Shown here: positions 23,172 to 33,078 of the stretch, one piece after another
Layout: each line of letters begins with the position of its first letter
Position numbering within the stretch: the stretch's first letter is position 1
Assembly: GCA_021018815.1 (NCBI GenBank)
Contig: JAITYX010000119.1
Span: 372,001 to 436,000, forward strand
DNA from: Talinum fruticosum
Taxonomy: Eukaryota; Streptophyta; Magnoliopsida; Caryophyllales; Talinaceae
DNA length: 64,000 bases
Reading direction: 5' to 3'
Translations under genes and position numbers: made by a program
The notes under the pieces: generated by a model
Told to the model about the DNA's origin: nothing
The model's database searches: none
Seen by the model: the letters and a program-made list of their open reading frames with translations, nothing else

Positions 23172-24607
23172 TGATAAACCTCATTTTTGCTGGTTTTTAA
23201 GGCATTATTTAATCCAATTCCATGATGATTTCAATGATATTTATTTAGTTTTGGGTTAGATTTTGCTCATTTTCTCTTTATCGTCACCTAAGCTCGTAAA
23301 TCTCCTTATTTCAGGTTTTTGGGCTTAAATTCGAGAGATTCGAGATAAATTTGATGAAAAGCGACGAAGAGGAGAGTTCGGGCCCAAGAGGAGGCAAGGA
23401 AGAAGCCTAAAGCACATCAAAAGACCTTGCACGGCCCCATGTGCGACTTTCGCACAACCGTGCGAATCATCCGAAAAGTCTGCTGCATTTCGCACGGTAC
23501 CCAGTGCACATTTCGCACAGCCGTGCGAAGCGACCAGAGAGTGAAGCAATTTCACACGGTACCCGTGCGACTTCCGCACTGGCCGTGCGAAACAGGCAGA
23601 GAACACGAACGCGGCAGATTTTTCGCACGAGTACCCGTGCGACTTTCGCACGGCCGTGCGACTCATTGTTTCGGCGATTATTTAAGTTTCCTAATTGTAT
23701 TTGTTGAAGGATTCTATGCCATAATGTAGAGATTTAGCTAGGGTTTCGAGAGGGCTCGAGAGGAGACTCAAGAACACTCTTTATTGTTCATCTACTTCAA
23801 GTTTTAATGATTGAATCGCATCAAACTTTTTATTCGGTAATCGTAATTTCTTCTCTTTATCTTTTCTTCATAATTTCTCTTTGTTTCTCTATGGCTATTT
23901 TCTCCAATCTTTGTCAATTGTTTAGTATCATGTTTAGGGGCTAATTTCTTTACTTAGGTTGGGATTGATCCCTATTATGCCTTGATAATCGTGAATTGAG
24001 TACCAATTGGGTTGTTCTATGCTTTTTAGGTTAGAATTCACTTCGTTCATCGCTCTTTCATTGATTGCCTCGAGAGAGGACTCATATGCTTTTATTAGGA
24101 TTTTGTGGAACATCGAAAGATGAAAACTTACCTAGAATGACGTTGTGAACGATTAGAACTTTGATATGAAAATAATTAAGGTTTTAATTGGGGGTTGTGA
24201 GATGCATTCATTGTAATTTTGCCTTTTATTAATCCCATGAAAATAGGTGATTGGATTGTGCAAGATTAGTCTTTGACCTTCGAAAGTAGGTGAAGATAGG
24301 CTTAATTGGTGTCTCCCTCTTCTAAACTACTAGCATAGGCAAATCTCAAGCGGTATTCGATTCTGGTTTCGGGCATATTAGTGTGATTAATCCCAATCTA
24401 AGGCTTTTTATTCGTCGGTTTTTTTCTTAGTTATTTTGTTATTAGTTGATCCAAAAACCAAATCACTGTTGAACTGAGTTTTTACCTAGATTAGAAAGTT
24501 TAGGTTAGCTTTGGTATTTGAAACACAACTCTCTGTGGACACGACCCGTGCTTGCCGGCTAGCTACAACTACGCCGTGCACTTGCGGTATTATATTTCTT
24601 TCAACGA
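23172..24607. mobile_element. 1.4-kb insertion in the integrase (solo-LTR-like)
   Basis: The integrase reading stops at 23171 and resumes at 24612, so the intervening 1436 bp are an insertion. GCGG flanks both sides (23168-23171 and 24608-24611); extended to five bases the flanks are GGCGG and AGCGG. The insert starts TGATAAACCTCATTTTTGC, a common start for plant gypsy LTRs, and contains no coding domain, so a solo LTR is the best reading. It ends TTTCAACGA rather than the usual CA. It contains a striking array of GCACGG...CCGTGC palindromes at 23426-23670. Confidence 0.7.
23426..23670. repeat. Array of GCACGG/CCGTGCGA palindromes
   Basis: Four units of about 60-75 bp, each with paired palindromic motifs of the form GCACGGTACCCGTGCGA and TTCGCACGGCCGTGCGA, are separated by less conserved spacers. 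The CpG-rich hairpin motifs stand out from the AT-rich surroundings. The ORFs on both strands here come from the repeats. Confidence 0.85.
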
Positions 24608-24611
24608 GCGG

Positions 24612-24762
24612 CAGAGCATGACAAGCTCACGGCTAACTCGGGAAGGCCATACATCATTCATCAAGTAGTCCACCTAGGGACCTATAGACTAGCCACCCTC
24701 GAAGAAACAAACATTCCCGAACCCGGCACAATGACAACCTAAAGAAGTACTTTATTTAAGTA
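24612..24762 (+). pseudogene. Integrase C-terminal tail, resumed after the insertion
   Basis: In one frame the segment reads HDKLTANSGRPYIIHQVV, then GTYRLATLEETNIPEPG; the last part NDNLKKYF-stop is in another frame. This is the usual end of Tat-type integrases and continues the sequence broken off at 23171. Confidence 0.8.
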
Positions 24763-25429
24763 CTAGGAAGCACCCTTATTTTGTAAACAGATTCGAGGCT
24801 CATTGGTCGGCGTGGGGACCTTTCTTTAAAGACTCACCAAGACTAAGTCCCAAAAATATTGTAAAGGAATCACCCACCATTGACGCGGCTTTTCGAAAGC
24901 GTTAAATGGGGACACACATCCCTCCCTTTTGTAACGGACGTCGATCCTTATATTAATATAATGAGCAAGTTTTTTGCAGCTTTACGTCTTGCATTTTATT
25001 TTAAACCAGTTTTGGGAGCATGAATAAGGGTTAATACGGACCCTGGAGCACCCAAACTCTCGGTTTCTTTTATTGTATTTTCTTAAAAGTTAGACCCTTT
25101 AAGGCAACTACGTTGTTAATTTTTATTGTTGTATGTTTTGCTTGTGCCGATTTTGGGGGCAAGGTCGAGGGCTAATACAATCCCCTAAGATAGCCAAAAT
25201 TATAAAGGTCGAAGGGTGATCATGTACCCTAAGACCGCAAGAAAAATAGGCAACAACCAAAGGAAGCAACAAGGAAGGCAAACATCAAATAAGCATGCAA
25301 TAAACACCAAGCAAGGTTCAAGATGAAACAAGTTTTTAGAAGTATCAAGTTGCGCGACACACAGGCCATCCTAAACTACATGGCGTGCAAGCCATCAAAA
25401 CTAGTCCCGACCTAAGGGGAAAAGGGAAG
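24763..25429. other. Gypsy 3' non-coding segment between integrase and antisense gene
   Basis: There is no coding content on either strand that I recognise. The AT-rich stretch at about 24950-24970 (CTTATATTAATATAATGAG) could hold transcript-end signals. The antisense gene ends at the TAG at 25430-25432. Confidence 0.45.
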
Positions 25430-28014
25430 CTAGTTCTCGAGGTCGTCCCCAACATTGCCATCATCTCCGTCCTCTGCAAGAATCTCACCGTACTCGGGGT
25501 ACCCTCGACCGGAAAATCCGATCGGGAAGAAAAGGCCTTGGAGTAAAGGACGGAGGCATAAGTCATCCACTACTCTAGCCCCTCCTCCTCCTCACCAAGT
25601 GTAGGGAGACCGCCACGAGGAGCTTCCTAAGAGATGTGTCCCTCGCCACAGCATCAATCTCCGGGCAGCCTCGAAGCGCAATCTCCGGCTACGCGCCTTC
25701 CCGTGGGTAGTCCCGACGCAAGCCGCAAGGTCTCGCTCTCTCTCCGAGCGAGCCTCCAATTGAGCCTTCAGCTCGCTTACCTCCCCTTAGAGCTGACCCA
25801 CTTCCTCTTTCCTCTCCTTAGAGAGCTTCTTTAAAGAGCTTTGAAGAGAAGACACCTCCTTCGAAGATCCGAAGAGGAGGGTTGGGACTCTATGCATAGC
25901 CCTAATAAGAGCCTGCGAAACAAAGAAGTTAAAATCCAAAAGCTAAGGTAAACACAGGTATAAGGAAGGTTGCCCTTTACCTCAACTATGACCACCGATG
26001 CAGGTAGAAACAGGAGAAGCGGCACCTTTACAAGGAGTGTCGCCATATGCCTTTAGGAGGTGACCCATCATGGCAGCTTTGGTATCGAGGTCGGCTCTCA
26101 AAAGCGGCGGGATTGGAGACCCGGGCATATCTCCCGACCCCTTGGGGTGAGAAGTGCTCCTTCGGGGAGGAAAGGTATGAGGCATCCCTCGATCGCTTGC
26201 TCGAGGTAGAGGAGTCTCACACCAGCTGGCCCCCATTCCGATACTAAGGCGAGGCAATGCTTGACCCTTCTTGACAAGAAAGGGACAAGCCTGTCGTGAA
26301 AAAAGTAATGTTAATGCAAAAGCAAAGATCAAACGCAAAGGGTATGACAAAAGACGAAGACTTACTACAGGAGGCCTGGTGCTCCCTTGACAACTCCGAA
26401 CGATGGTGCAACGAAGTTATAGGGTGCGGCTCGGGGGCTTTTCCCTTATTCTCTCTCTCGGTGGTGTCCTTGCCCTAGGGTGAAGGATGCGTATCCCGAT
26501 CGGCCCATGCATATGAAGAGTTCCCAGCCATAGCTCGGAAAGGAGAGCCCTCGCTTGATCCGCAAAACACAAACCAAAGTCAAGCCGGTTCGAAACATGA
26601 ACAAAAGAAGTATGAGGAGGAATAAGTACCCTATGGAAGTTTCGAATCCATAGCCAACCCAATGGCGAGAAGGAACAAGTTCTTCTCGAAGTACGCCTCT
26701 TGGGAAGCCGGTTGGAAGGAAGCTTCTCCTTCTTTCCCTCCTTCGTAGGATGGGATACTTGCTCGAATACGAAATACTCGCTACGGCATATACTCCGAGG
26801 CGATAAACCACGCGGCGAGAAGTAGGCATCTTAACGACATCCTCCTCCTAACTCCAAATGGGGATATCCCACTCCCCATCCAACTTCTCTACAAAGAAAA
26901 ACTCAAAATTCCACCTATGGATCGAAGACTCCTTATTCAAGGTAGTCATGTACCCCTTCTTATTTGGAAAGTTGTACCAACCTCGCTCGCCGTCAAGCGA
27001 TGCCCTCTTCTAAAGGCCATGAAGAAGGGTAAATGTTTCTAAATTACAAGGGAGGTCTTTCAACTCACAAGTGGCAATGAATGAGCAGATAGAGTACCAC
27101 GAATTGGGAACAATCTGAGCTGGGGCCAGGTTGAACTTATTGCATATCGATACAATCAAAGGATGGAGTGGAAACCGCACCCGTTGTCAAGTGCCACTTT
27201 ATAAAAAGCGCGGCATCCGGGAGGGGAGACTTCACTATTCCCGCTCCAAGTAGGACCAACATCCTATAACTAGCGAGAAGGCGATAATGACCGAAGAGCC
27301 CCGAGGCTTGTACCATGTCGCTCGCAAAGTGCGGATCAATGAAATGAGAATCGGATAGTCACTAGGATCCGACCTCTCGGGCAACGACTCAACCAAGTGA
27401 TCCGCCCCTCAAGTGGCGTAAAAGACGAGGTGGCCTCATCATCTAATGAGATGTCTAGAGATTGGGAGTTACCTCCGGAGTACCTGTCCCGCACGAGCTC
27501 ATCTCGCGGTCTTGGGCCAATAGGTAGTCTTAACCCTAGCCATAACCCCCTATCGGAATCCCGCAAGGTGCAACCCGTGAATGTCACTTGTCCTCGGGGA
27601 CCATGACTCCTCCTAACCTCCCAACGGTAGACCACCTCCCGAGAACCACTATTAAAATTGGGAGTAGGGGACATTTCATAAAGGGAGTCCGAAGTCGCGG
27701 GTGGCAAGGCCGGGGATGGCCTTTGCAACTTCGCTAGGCGCTAGAACTTATCGCCATGAAGCACGACTAGCCATAACTAATTTACAAGAAGTCGCGACAG
27801 GATTACTACCAAGGTCCGCGGAAACCCCTAAATCCATAGACGCAACAACCCCTAAAGACTCCCCACCTACAACATCATCACTACAGCAGCCATCCATGGG
27901 ACACGGCAAGTCACTACTCAAGGCACAATTACTCGACAAATTATCATACATGTCCACAATCGAATCCTTATATCTACCAATTATTATAAAGCATGCATCT
28001 ACTTGAATATTCAA
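25430..28014 (-). pseudogene. Antisense gene of the Tat element (PF04195-like 'putative gypsy type transposon' protein)
   Basis: On the minus strand, a start at 28014 (MNIQVDACFIII) leads through broken frames to a recognisable core. VRFPLHPLIVSICNKF and LAPAQIVPNSW (27097-27129) are followed by RGWYNFPNKKGY and WNFEFFFVEKLDGEW (about 26860-26990). LAPAQ--PNSW and the W-FFFV block are hallmarks I associate with the plant PF04195 family, found in extra ORFs of Tat elements. Further on comes a coiled-coil-like segment (SSLQSSLKKLSKERKEEVGQL, about 25790-25860 read antisense), and an acidic end (EDGDDGNVGDDLEN) before the stop at 25430-25432. Frameshifts or introns separate the parts. Its role in the element is unknown. 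Confidence 0.72.
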
Positions 28015-28160
28015 ATTATAAGAAGGTGATTTGAATATATACCTCGAAGATCAAATGGAGACGTTGAATGTCCAAACTCTCGCTTGAAGGCTCCTCTCAA
28101 ATGCTCTCTCTTACTTTGGGACTTATTTTGTGGAGTTTGAAAGAAGCACTAAAGAGGCGA

Positions 28161-28170
28161 ATTATATAGA
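28161..28170 (-). promoter_or_regulatory. TATA-like box for the antisense gene
   Basis: On the minus strand CTATATAATT lies about 150 bp upstream of the antisense ATG at 28014, within GC-moderate sequence. The spacing suits a core promoter with a leader of about 115-120 bases. Confidence 0.5.
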
Positions 28171-28319
28171 GCCCCCTCTCTTATCGATCAGTATCAACCG
28201 AAGTCGACACTGTCTCCTCGCACAAGACAGAATTTTAAAATTTGAATTTCAAAATTCGAATTAAAAATTCCAAATTTCCCGCTCAACCGAGAAAATTAAG
28301 TAAAAATTGAAGTTTGAGG

Positions 28320-29245
28320 TTCGGAGTTTTGAGGGTTAGGGTTAGAACTAGGGTTAGGGTTTTTACGGTATTTTGATGGGAAGGTTTTTGGTGGTGCCTG
28401 GTTCGGGGGTCGGGTTTAGGGGTCGTGTTCGGGGGTCGGGAGGGCAGCCGGGGTGTGGGGTGGCTGGGTCTCGGCGGGGTAGCAGCGCACGGGGAGAGAG
28501 AGGAGAAGGGGGTAAGCACGCGGGTTGGGCTCGGGTTCGGGGACGGGTAGAACGTTCGAGTACAGGGGTCGGGGAAGGAACTCGGGGTTAGGGGTTGTCG
28601 AGTCTAGGGCCGTGGACGGCAGCAGCACCAAGTGCGAGAGCAGAGAAAGAGTAGAGAGAGAGTGCATGTGAGAGGGGCGGGTTCGGGGCTCGAGTCGAGG
28701 GGTCGGATATAGGGGTCGGATATAGGGGTGGGGGTGGGGACACCGGGCTCGTGCGAAGAGCAATAGTAGCAAGAGAGAGAAGAGGATCGGGTTTAGGGTT
28801 CGGGGAGAGCGGTCGGGGAGAGGAAAGTGCCGGAAATGGATCTAGGGAGGGAGCCGGGTTAAGAGAGAATTACCTGAGCAGTGACGAGAATGGGCGGGAA
28901 AAGGATCCGGCGACGAGAGCAAGAGCGGGCGGGGAGAGTGTTCGGGAAAGAGAGCGAGAGTGAATGGCGGGAGAAAGAGTGCATCGAGGGAGAGATTACG
29001 CCGAGGGAGAGAGGCGGTGGGTAAGGACCGGGCTAGGAGTTCGAGAGTAGGGGCCGGCACCGGTCATAAGAGAGAGGGAGCAGCGGCGGCGTTCGGGGAG
29101 GAAGGGGCGCTGGCGGTTTAACGAGAGGAGGAGAAGGGGCGGGTAAGATCCGAATAGGGAGGGGTTGCAAGGGTTTGAGGGGAGAGAGGAGAGGGGCGAT
29201 TTAGACCCTAGTGAGAGAGGGAGTGAGGAGGAGCGGGTGTAAACC
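28320..29245. other. G-rich, strand-asymmetric block of the gypsy element
   Basis: The plus strand is dominated by GGG/GGGG runs, GGGTTCGGGG-type and GAGAGAG motifs, with very few C runs. It gives long open frames on both strands that look compositional (R/G on plus, P/L/S on minus). Guanine runs are dense enough for G-quadruplexes. It lies upstream of the antisense TATA box, so it could act as antisense promoter DNA. Confidence 0.6.
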
Positions 29246-29249
29246 CGGT

Positions 29250-30040
29250 CTGCGCAAGGTTATACTTCAAGCAAGTTTTAGGGAGTGTTTTTGGCGTGGT
29301 ATGAGTTAGTGTAATTGTTCGAAGTCGGGAGTCGCTTAGGGTCACAAACACTTATAAAAATTTAACTTAAAAATCACACAACTTTGCAAGAATTGCAGCG
29401 CAAAACGAACAAAGCCCGAACGTTCATCAATGTCAAGCAATGTCTTAGCCTTCGGGAGCTAACAAGTCTTATCTCCACCACAACAAGGGGTTATCCTTCG
29501 GGCTCGGAGTCAATTCGCACTCAAGCAATAACTTAGCCTCCGAGAGCTAAAAATCGCATTCCTAACTCCGTAAAGGAATACCCCTTAGAGGACATATTCT
29601 CAAGCTCTCAGTGGGATGTTCCCTAACGAGACTCACGCACTTTCAAACCTCCAGGAATTGAAAGGTCGCGCAAAGACCCACTCCGTCATGGGCACTTGTA
29701 CTCCTAGCCTAATGTCAGGAGGTCACGCTCTCGTGGGATGTTCCATAGCGAGATACTTACCCTCATGCACTTTCAAGCCTCGGGAGCTGAAAGGTCGCGC
29801 AAAAACGTTACGTGGGCAAACTCACATTTTTGAACCCCGGACACGCAAGGGCTTAAAGGCCTAGGGAGTTTAAGAAAGACCAGTGGGGGACTCACCTTCC
29901 CAGTAAAACTCACTTTTTAGCCCCAAGGGGCTAAGTAAAAATCATTCATCACAAACAAAGCGTCAACAACAAGATGGAAAAGCGAAGGAAGATAAAGCTA
30001 GTAAAATAAAAACTTCGTTCATTCATTCATTCATTGAGGC
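29250..30040. repeat. Tandem-repeat region near the gypsy 3' end
   Basis: Diverged repeats recur: GGGATGTTCC-TA-CGAGA, GCACTTTCAA-CCTC-GGA, TGAAAGGTCGCGCAAA (about 29607-29680 and 29737-29810). Related TTAGCC-TC-GGGAGCTAA units occur at 29443-29560. A CATT tetranucleotide run lies at about 30018-30035. Tandem repeats in this position are common in Tat-lineage elements. No protein recognised. Confidence 0.6.
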
Positions 30041-30192
30041 AAAGGCTCGAAGTACGCCATTACAAGGAGGATAAAGCATCTAAAGTTCAAGCTAGAGGGC
30101 ATGCAACACTACAACACTATAGTTACACTACTTAGACAAACGGAGAATCATGGTTACCGCCTTATTTCTCCTTGGGAAGTTTCCTCTTCTTC

Positions 30193-30678
30193 TCACGTGG
30201 GAGGTTCCTCTTCTTTTCCACGAGGAGATTCCCCGCTTCTCTGCAGGAAGCTTCCTTCCCTTCGCCTTGGGCAAGTTCCTTCGGCCCTAGGAAGAAAGAA
30301 AGGAAGGACCATCCACTGTCTCACTACTCTACAAGGAAGAATGAGACGACAAGCCCACGCTTGAGGTAGCGCTTTCTCGACCGCGTCGTTCCTCAAGGAC
30401 CTATAATTCGTAATCTGGAAGTCAATAAATCGCTCGTGATTACGCTCCACCCAAGCCTCGAGATAGTCCCAGTCAAAGCGTTCGAAGGATGACCAAAGCA
30501 CCTCGTAATCACCAACACTCACAAACTTACGCTTATCCACATCCAAAACAAGGTAGTGGTAGAAAGTTTCCACGACAAAGTGAGGGCAACGGGTCACACG
30601 AGCTATCTCCTGCGCTTGCGCCCTGTCAAAATCCGGATGCAACCTTTGATAATCGGCGAGGAGTGGTCGAGGACTCAT
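30193..30678 (-). CDS. Uninterrupted antisense ORF, 161 aa, unknown function
   Basis: The frame from 30678 to 30193 is open for 161 codons on the minus strand, while every sense gene of the element is broken. It starts MSPRPLLADYQRLHPDFDRA. The middle is rich in aromatic and charged residues (VETFYHYLVLDVDKRKF, SSFERFDWDYLEAWVERNHE) and looks like a folded, soluble domain. The tail is basic, ending GKEEEPPT. I do not recognise the family, and I see no signal peptide or convincing membrane segment. A TATA-like CTTATAAATAGG sits on the same strand at 30757-30768, about 80 bp upstream of the ATG. It may be the N-terminal part or partner of the antisense gene further downstream on that strand, or an independent extra ORF of the Tat element. 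Confidence 0.55.
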   Translation of the reverse strand: MSPRPLLADYQRLHPDFDRAQAQEIARVTRCPHFVVETFYHYLVLDVDKRKFVSVGDYEVLWSSFERFDWDYLEAWVERNHERFIDFQITNYRSLRNDAVEKALPQAWACRLILPCRVVRQWMVLPFFLPRAEGTCPRRREGSFLQRSGESPRGKEEEPPT

Positions 30679-30756
30679 CTTTGCTTAAGCGAAAAGAGAG
30701 GAATGAGCGAACGAACAAGAGAAGTGGAATTTACCAACTCCTTCAAAGTCATCTCC

Positions 30757-30768
30757 TATTTATAAGGA
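30757..30768 (-). promoter_or_regulatory. TATA-like box for the 161-aa antisense ORF
   Basis: On the minus strand the sequence reads CTTATAAATAGG, about 80 bp upstream of the ATG at 30678, a typical plant core-promoter arrangement with a leader of roughly 50 bases. Confidence 0.5.
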
Positions 30769-30843
30769 CTTGGGGCCATAAAGGCATAACGGAGTGGACT
30801 CCACATTCCACTTACCCACCTCGGGAAGCGTACGGGTAGAACG

Positions 30844-31380
30844 TGAGGGGCTAAATGATCCGGATATTTTCCGAACAGTTTCATCTCACCCGCCACGTTA
30901 ATAATCATCCGGCCCAATCGATCGGATAAAGTAAGTGTCACCCAAACCCACTCTTAATGGGTCGGTACAACCCAAAATCCTATTATGGCTAGGATTTCTC
31001 CTAAATTATGATAAATTATTACCCTACCCCCATTAAATTTCCTTATAAATACTCACCTACCCCCATCAAATCACAAGTTTAAAACATCAATCCCGAGACT
31101 TTTCTCTCTTAAAAATCCCATAAATCTCAAAAAGCCTTACTCCATTAAACAAATCCCCAAAGAAATTCCTTTCGCGCACATCGAGGAAAATTTCCTCGAT
31201 TCATTCAATGAGTTCATCACTAATTTGAGCGTCGGATGGACGTTCCCCAAGATCCAACCCCGAGACATCGCTTTTTCCAGGTTTCACAACGACCATGTGG
31301 AACCCATCCGATCACGCCACATCCTCACAACCGAAGTAATAAATCATTTCTCTCCGAATCATCATCCACATCATGACACA
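30844..31380 (+). mobile_element. 3' LTR of the Tat-type gypsy element
   Basis: The segment starts TGAGGGGCTAAATG and matches the 5' LTR (17113-17631) to CATCATCCACATCATGACAC, including the TATA position CCTTATAAAT (31041-31050). It has an extra 40-50 bp near 30940-30985 compared with the 5' copy. The last 40 or so bases found in the 5' LTR are missing, and foldback-arm sequence starts immediately after, so the end is probably truncated. Confidence 0.72.
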
Positions 31381-31386
31381 TGCCAA

Positions 31387-31500
31387 TCTTACCGGTTAAA
31401 CGATAAACAAAGTCAATTGGTTCAACCCAGTCCAAACGGTCCAATTTATTAACCCATTGACCCATTTTTCAACCGAGTTTATAACCAAGTCAGTTCTCTT
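31387..31500. mobile_element. Terminal fragment of the CCGGTT-type foldback family
   Basis: The segment resembles the outer right arm of the foldback at 14221-14370 in the same orientation: GGTTCAACC-GTCCAAACGG, TTAACCCATTGACCCA, CAACCGAGTTTATAACC, and the terminus GTTCTCTT. There is no opposite arm nearby. Confidence 0.6.
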
Positions 31501-32910
31501 AACATTGGTTAAAGGTATAAGAATGTTGGGACTTGGGAGTGAATGCAATATGAATGAAGCCAAGTAAATCATATAGCTGAAAACAATGTTTACATACTCA
31601 CAATTGCAATGGACAAGGATACAGAATAAGAACCACGCCGAAAATAAATTATTAAAAGGGAATTTATATGTCATATCTCATAAAAACGCACACCACTTCA
31701 TCATCGCATTCACATAAATCAACAAATTCAACTTGATTAATGCCAAGATCCAAGTCAATTGGACTTCAAGATGGAGAAAATAGGAATTTGGTGACAAGCA
31801 GAAGAATCCGAATTCCATGCCATCAAACTAGTTCTCTGGCGCAGGTAGATCTGCATTTAGTTAAAAGGACTCAGGGCTTGCACGACGCTGCTCCATCATT
31901 GTTTACCTGCACACAACTTCAGCAAAAATAACGTTGAAGTACTTAACTCCACAGGTCTTACGTGCAACTTCACCAATATAACACACAAGCCTTTAATAAT
32001 GCTTGTTTTCATTTCGTCATCGATGAGAAATTCAAAATGACAACAATTTTCAAAGTCTCTGGACTGTACTAAGAATTTACTAACTATTCCAAATTTCCTG
32101 TTAAAACTGCACTTGTGCATAGACTGTTTTAAAGCTCCAAAGAAACTTCATAACTTCACATGCAGTTTCAAACCTCTGCTAAGAATGTCAACAATGCAAC
32201 CGTTGAAATAAGCACAGTTCCTAAAAGAGTTTAACAATGATGTGAAATGAAGCCAAAAATTTAAGTTGGATGCAAGTGGCAAAGTGAATTTAAGGTCAGC
32301 GGAATCCATAACTTCGCTCGTTGTATGATTTCTATGAGCCAAATCTGGAAATCCAGCAAAAAGCTTGCTAAGAAAGACGAGTGACAATTAAAGTGGCAGA
32401 TCATACCACAACTGCCGCAAAGTGTACACAAAGGCAGTACAATGAGAATTCTCAAATTAAGGCCTTCATCCAATACATAAGCATCTGGTATTTTGACATG
32501 AGGTGACATCAACAACATCCTAATGGGAGTGCCCAGTGCCACAAATCTGGCGCTCTTAAATTCGACATGAGGTCTCCTGTCTCCCCTGAGAATTAACTAC
32601 TCATAGACAACTCAGAATTGACTAAAATGCTAGTTTCATGAACATACTTTTTATATATACATTGAAGTAACCACCATAACCAGGCAAAGTGAATGAAGAA
32701 GAGCTCATAAGGTGATAATAGTAGAAAGATTTCAGGTACTCCTCTCAGAAAGCTTCTTATCTCCAAAGTAGAGCAACTCTAGAGTTCCCTTCTCATAACA
32801 TCAAATAAATCATTTGCATGCATGCCTTTGATTTCGTACAACTTCAATGGACACTTTTCTCCAAGTCTAAATGCTTAATAAAAAAATTTCATGATAATTC
32901 ATTAATACTA
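31501..32910. other. Intergenic; no gene recognised
   Basis: Several short frames exist on the minus strand (32148-32542), but no conserved motif or splice pattern ties them together. Sequence composition is more balanced than in the AT-rich spacers, so an untranslated or highly decayed gene fragment is possible. Confidence 0.45.
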
Positions 32911-33075
32911 AAGCCCTATTTCATTTAGTTTTAATTTACATCCTTCCAGCTCCTTACAATTATTTATAACTCCCTACAGTTTTTTATAACTAATTTTATA
33001 ACTATCTTCCAACTTATTACAATTTTTGTTATCCTTATAACTTTATAACTCCTTATAGTTAAATGGAAAAGGGCT
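32911..33075. mobile_element. Tourist-type MITE, TSD TAA
   Basis: The element starts AGCCCTATTTCATTTAG and ends, in reverse complement, AGCCCTTTTCCATTTAAC. TAA flanks both sides (32908-32910 and 33076-33078). At 165 bp with imperfect terminal inverted repeats and a 3-bp TAA duplication it fits a PIF/Harbinger-derived MITE. Confidence 0.78.
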
Positions 33076-33078
33076 TAA

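Larger units (their letters stand above)
17113..31380 (+). mobile_element. Tat-lineage Ty3/gypsy retrotransposon, decayed, with nested insertion
   Basis: The element spans two related LTRs and, in order on the plus strand, gag, protease, reverse transcriptase, RNase H, a second (archaeal-type) RNase H and integrase. Then come about 6 kb of 3' sequence with antisense ORFs and tandem repeats. The second RNase H, the great length and the extra ORFs downstream of integrase together point to the Tat group (Retand/Grande/Ogre relatives). All domains carry stops or frameshifts. A 1436-bp insertion (23172-24607) interrupts the integrase C-terminus. Without it the element is about 12.8 kb. It is not autonomous now, though antisense units may still be transcribed. 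Confidence 0.85.

Noticed and set aside
23426..23670. CRISPR-like repeat-spacer array
   Set aside because: This is a eukaryotic genome. The units are imperfect palindromic tandem repeats within a transposon, without uniform repeats or unique spacers.
28332..28364. Telomere-like AGGGTTAGGGTTAG runs
   Set aside because: Only a few units, interrupted, and TTAGGG rather than the usual plant TTTAGGG. They lie within a generally G-rich block of the gypsy element.
28283..29060. Proline-rich minus-strand and glycine/arginine-rich plus-strand ORFs
   Set aside because: Compositional consequence of the G-skewed block; no conserved motif.
32148..32542. Two overlapping minus-strand ORFs that might be exons
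   Set aside because: No motif, no convincing splice sites joining them, and no similarity that I can name.
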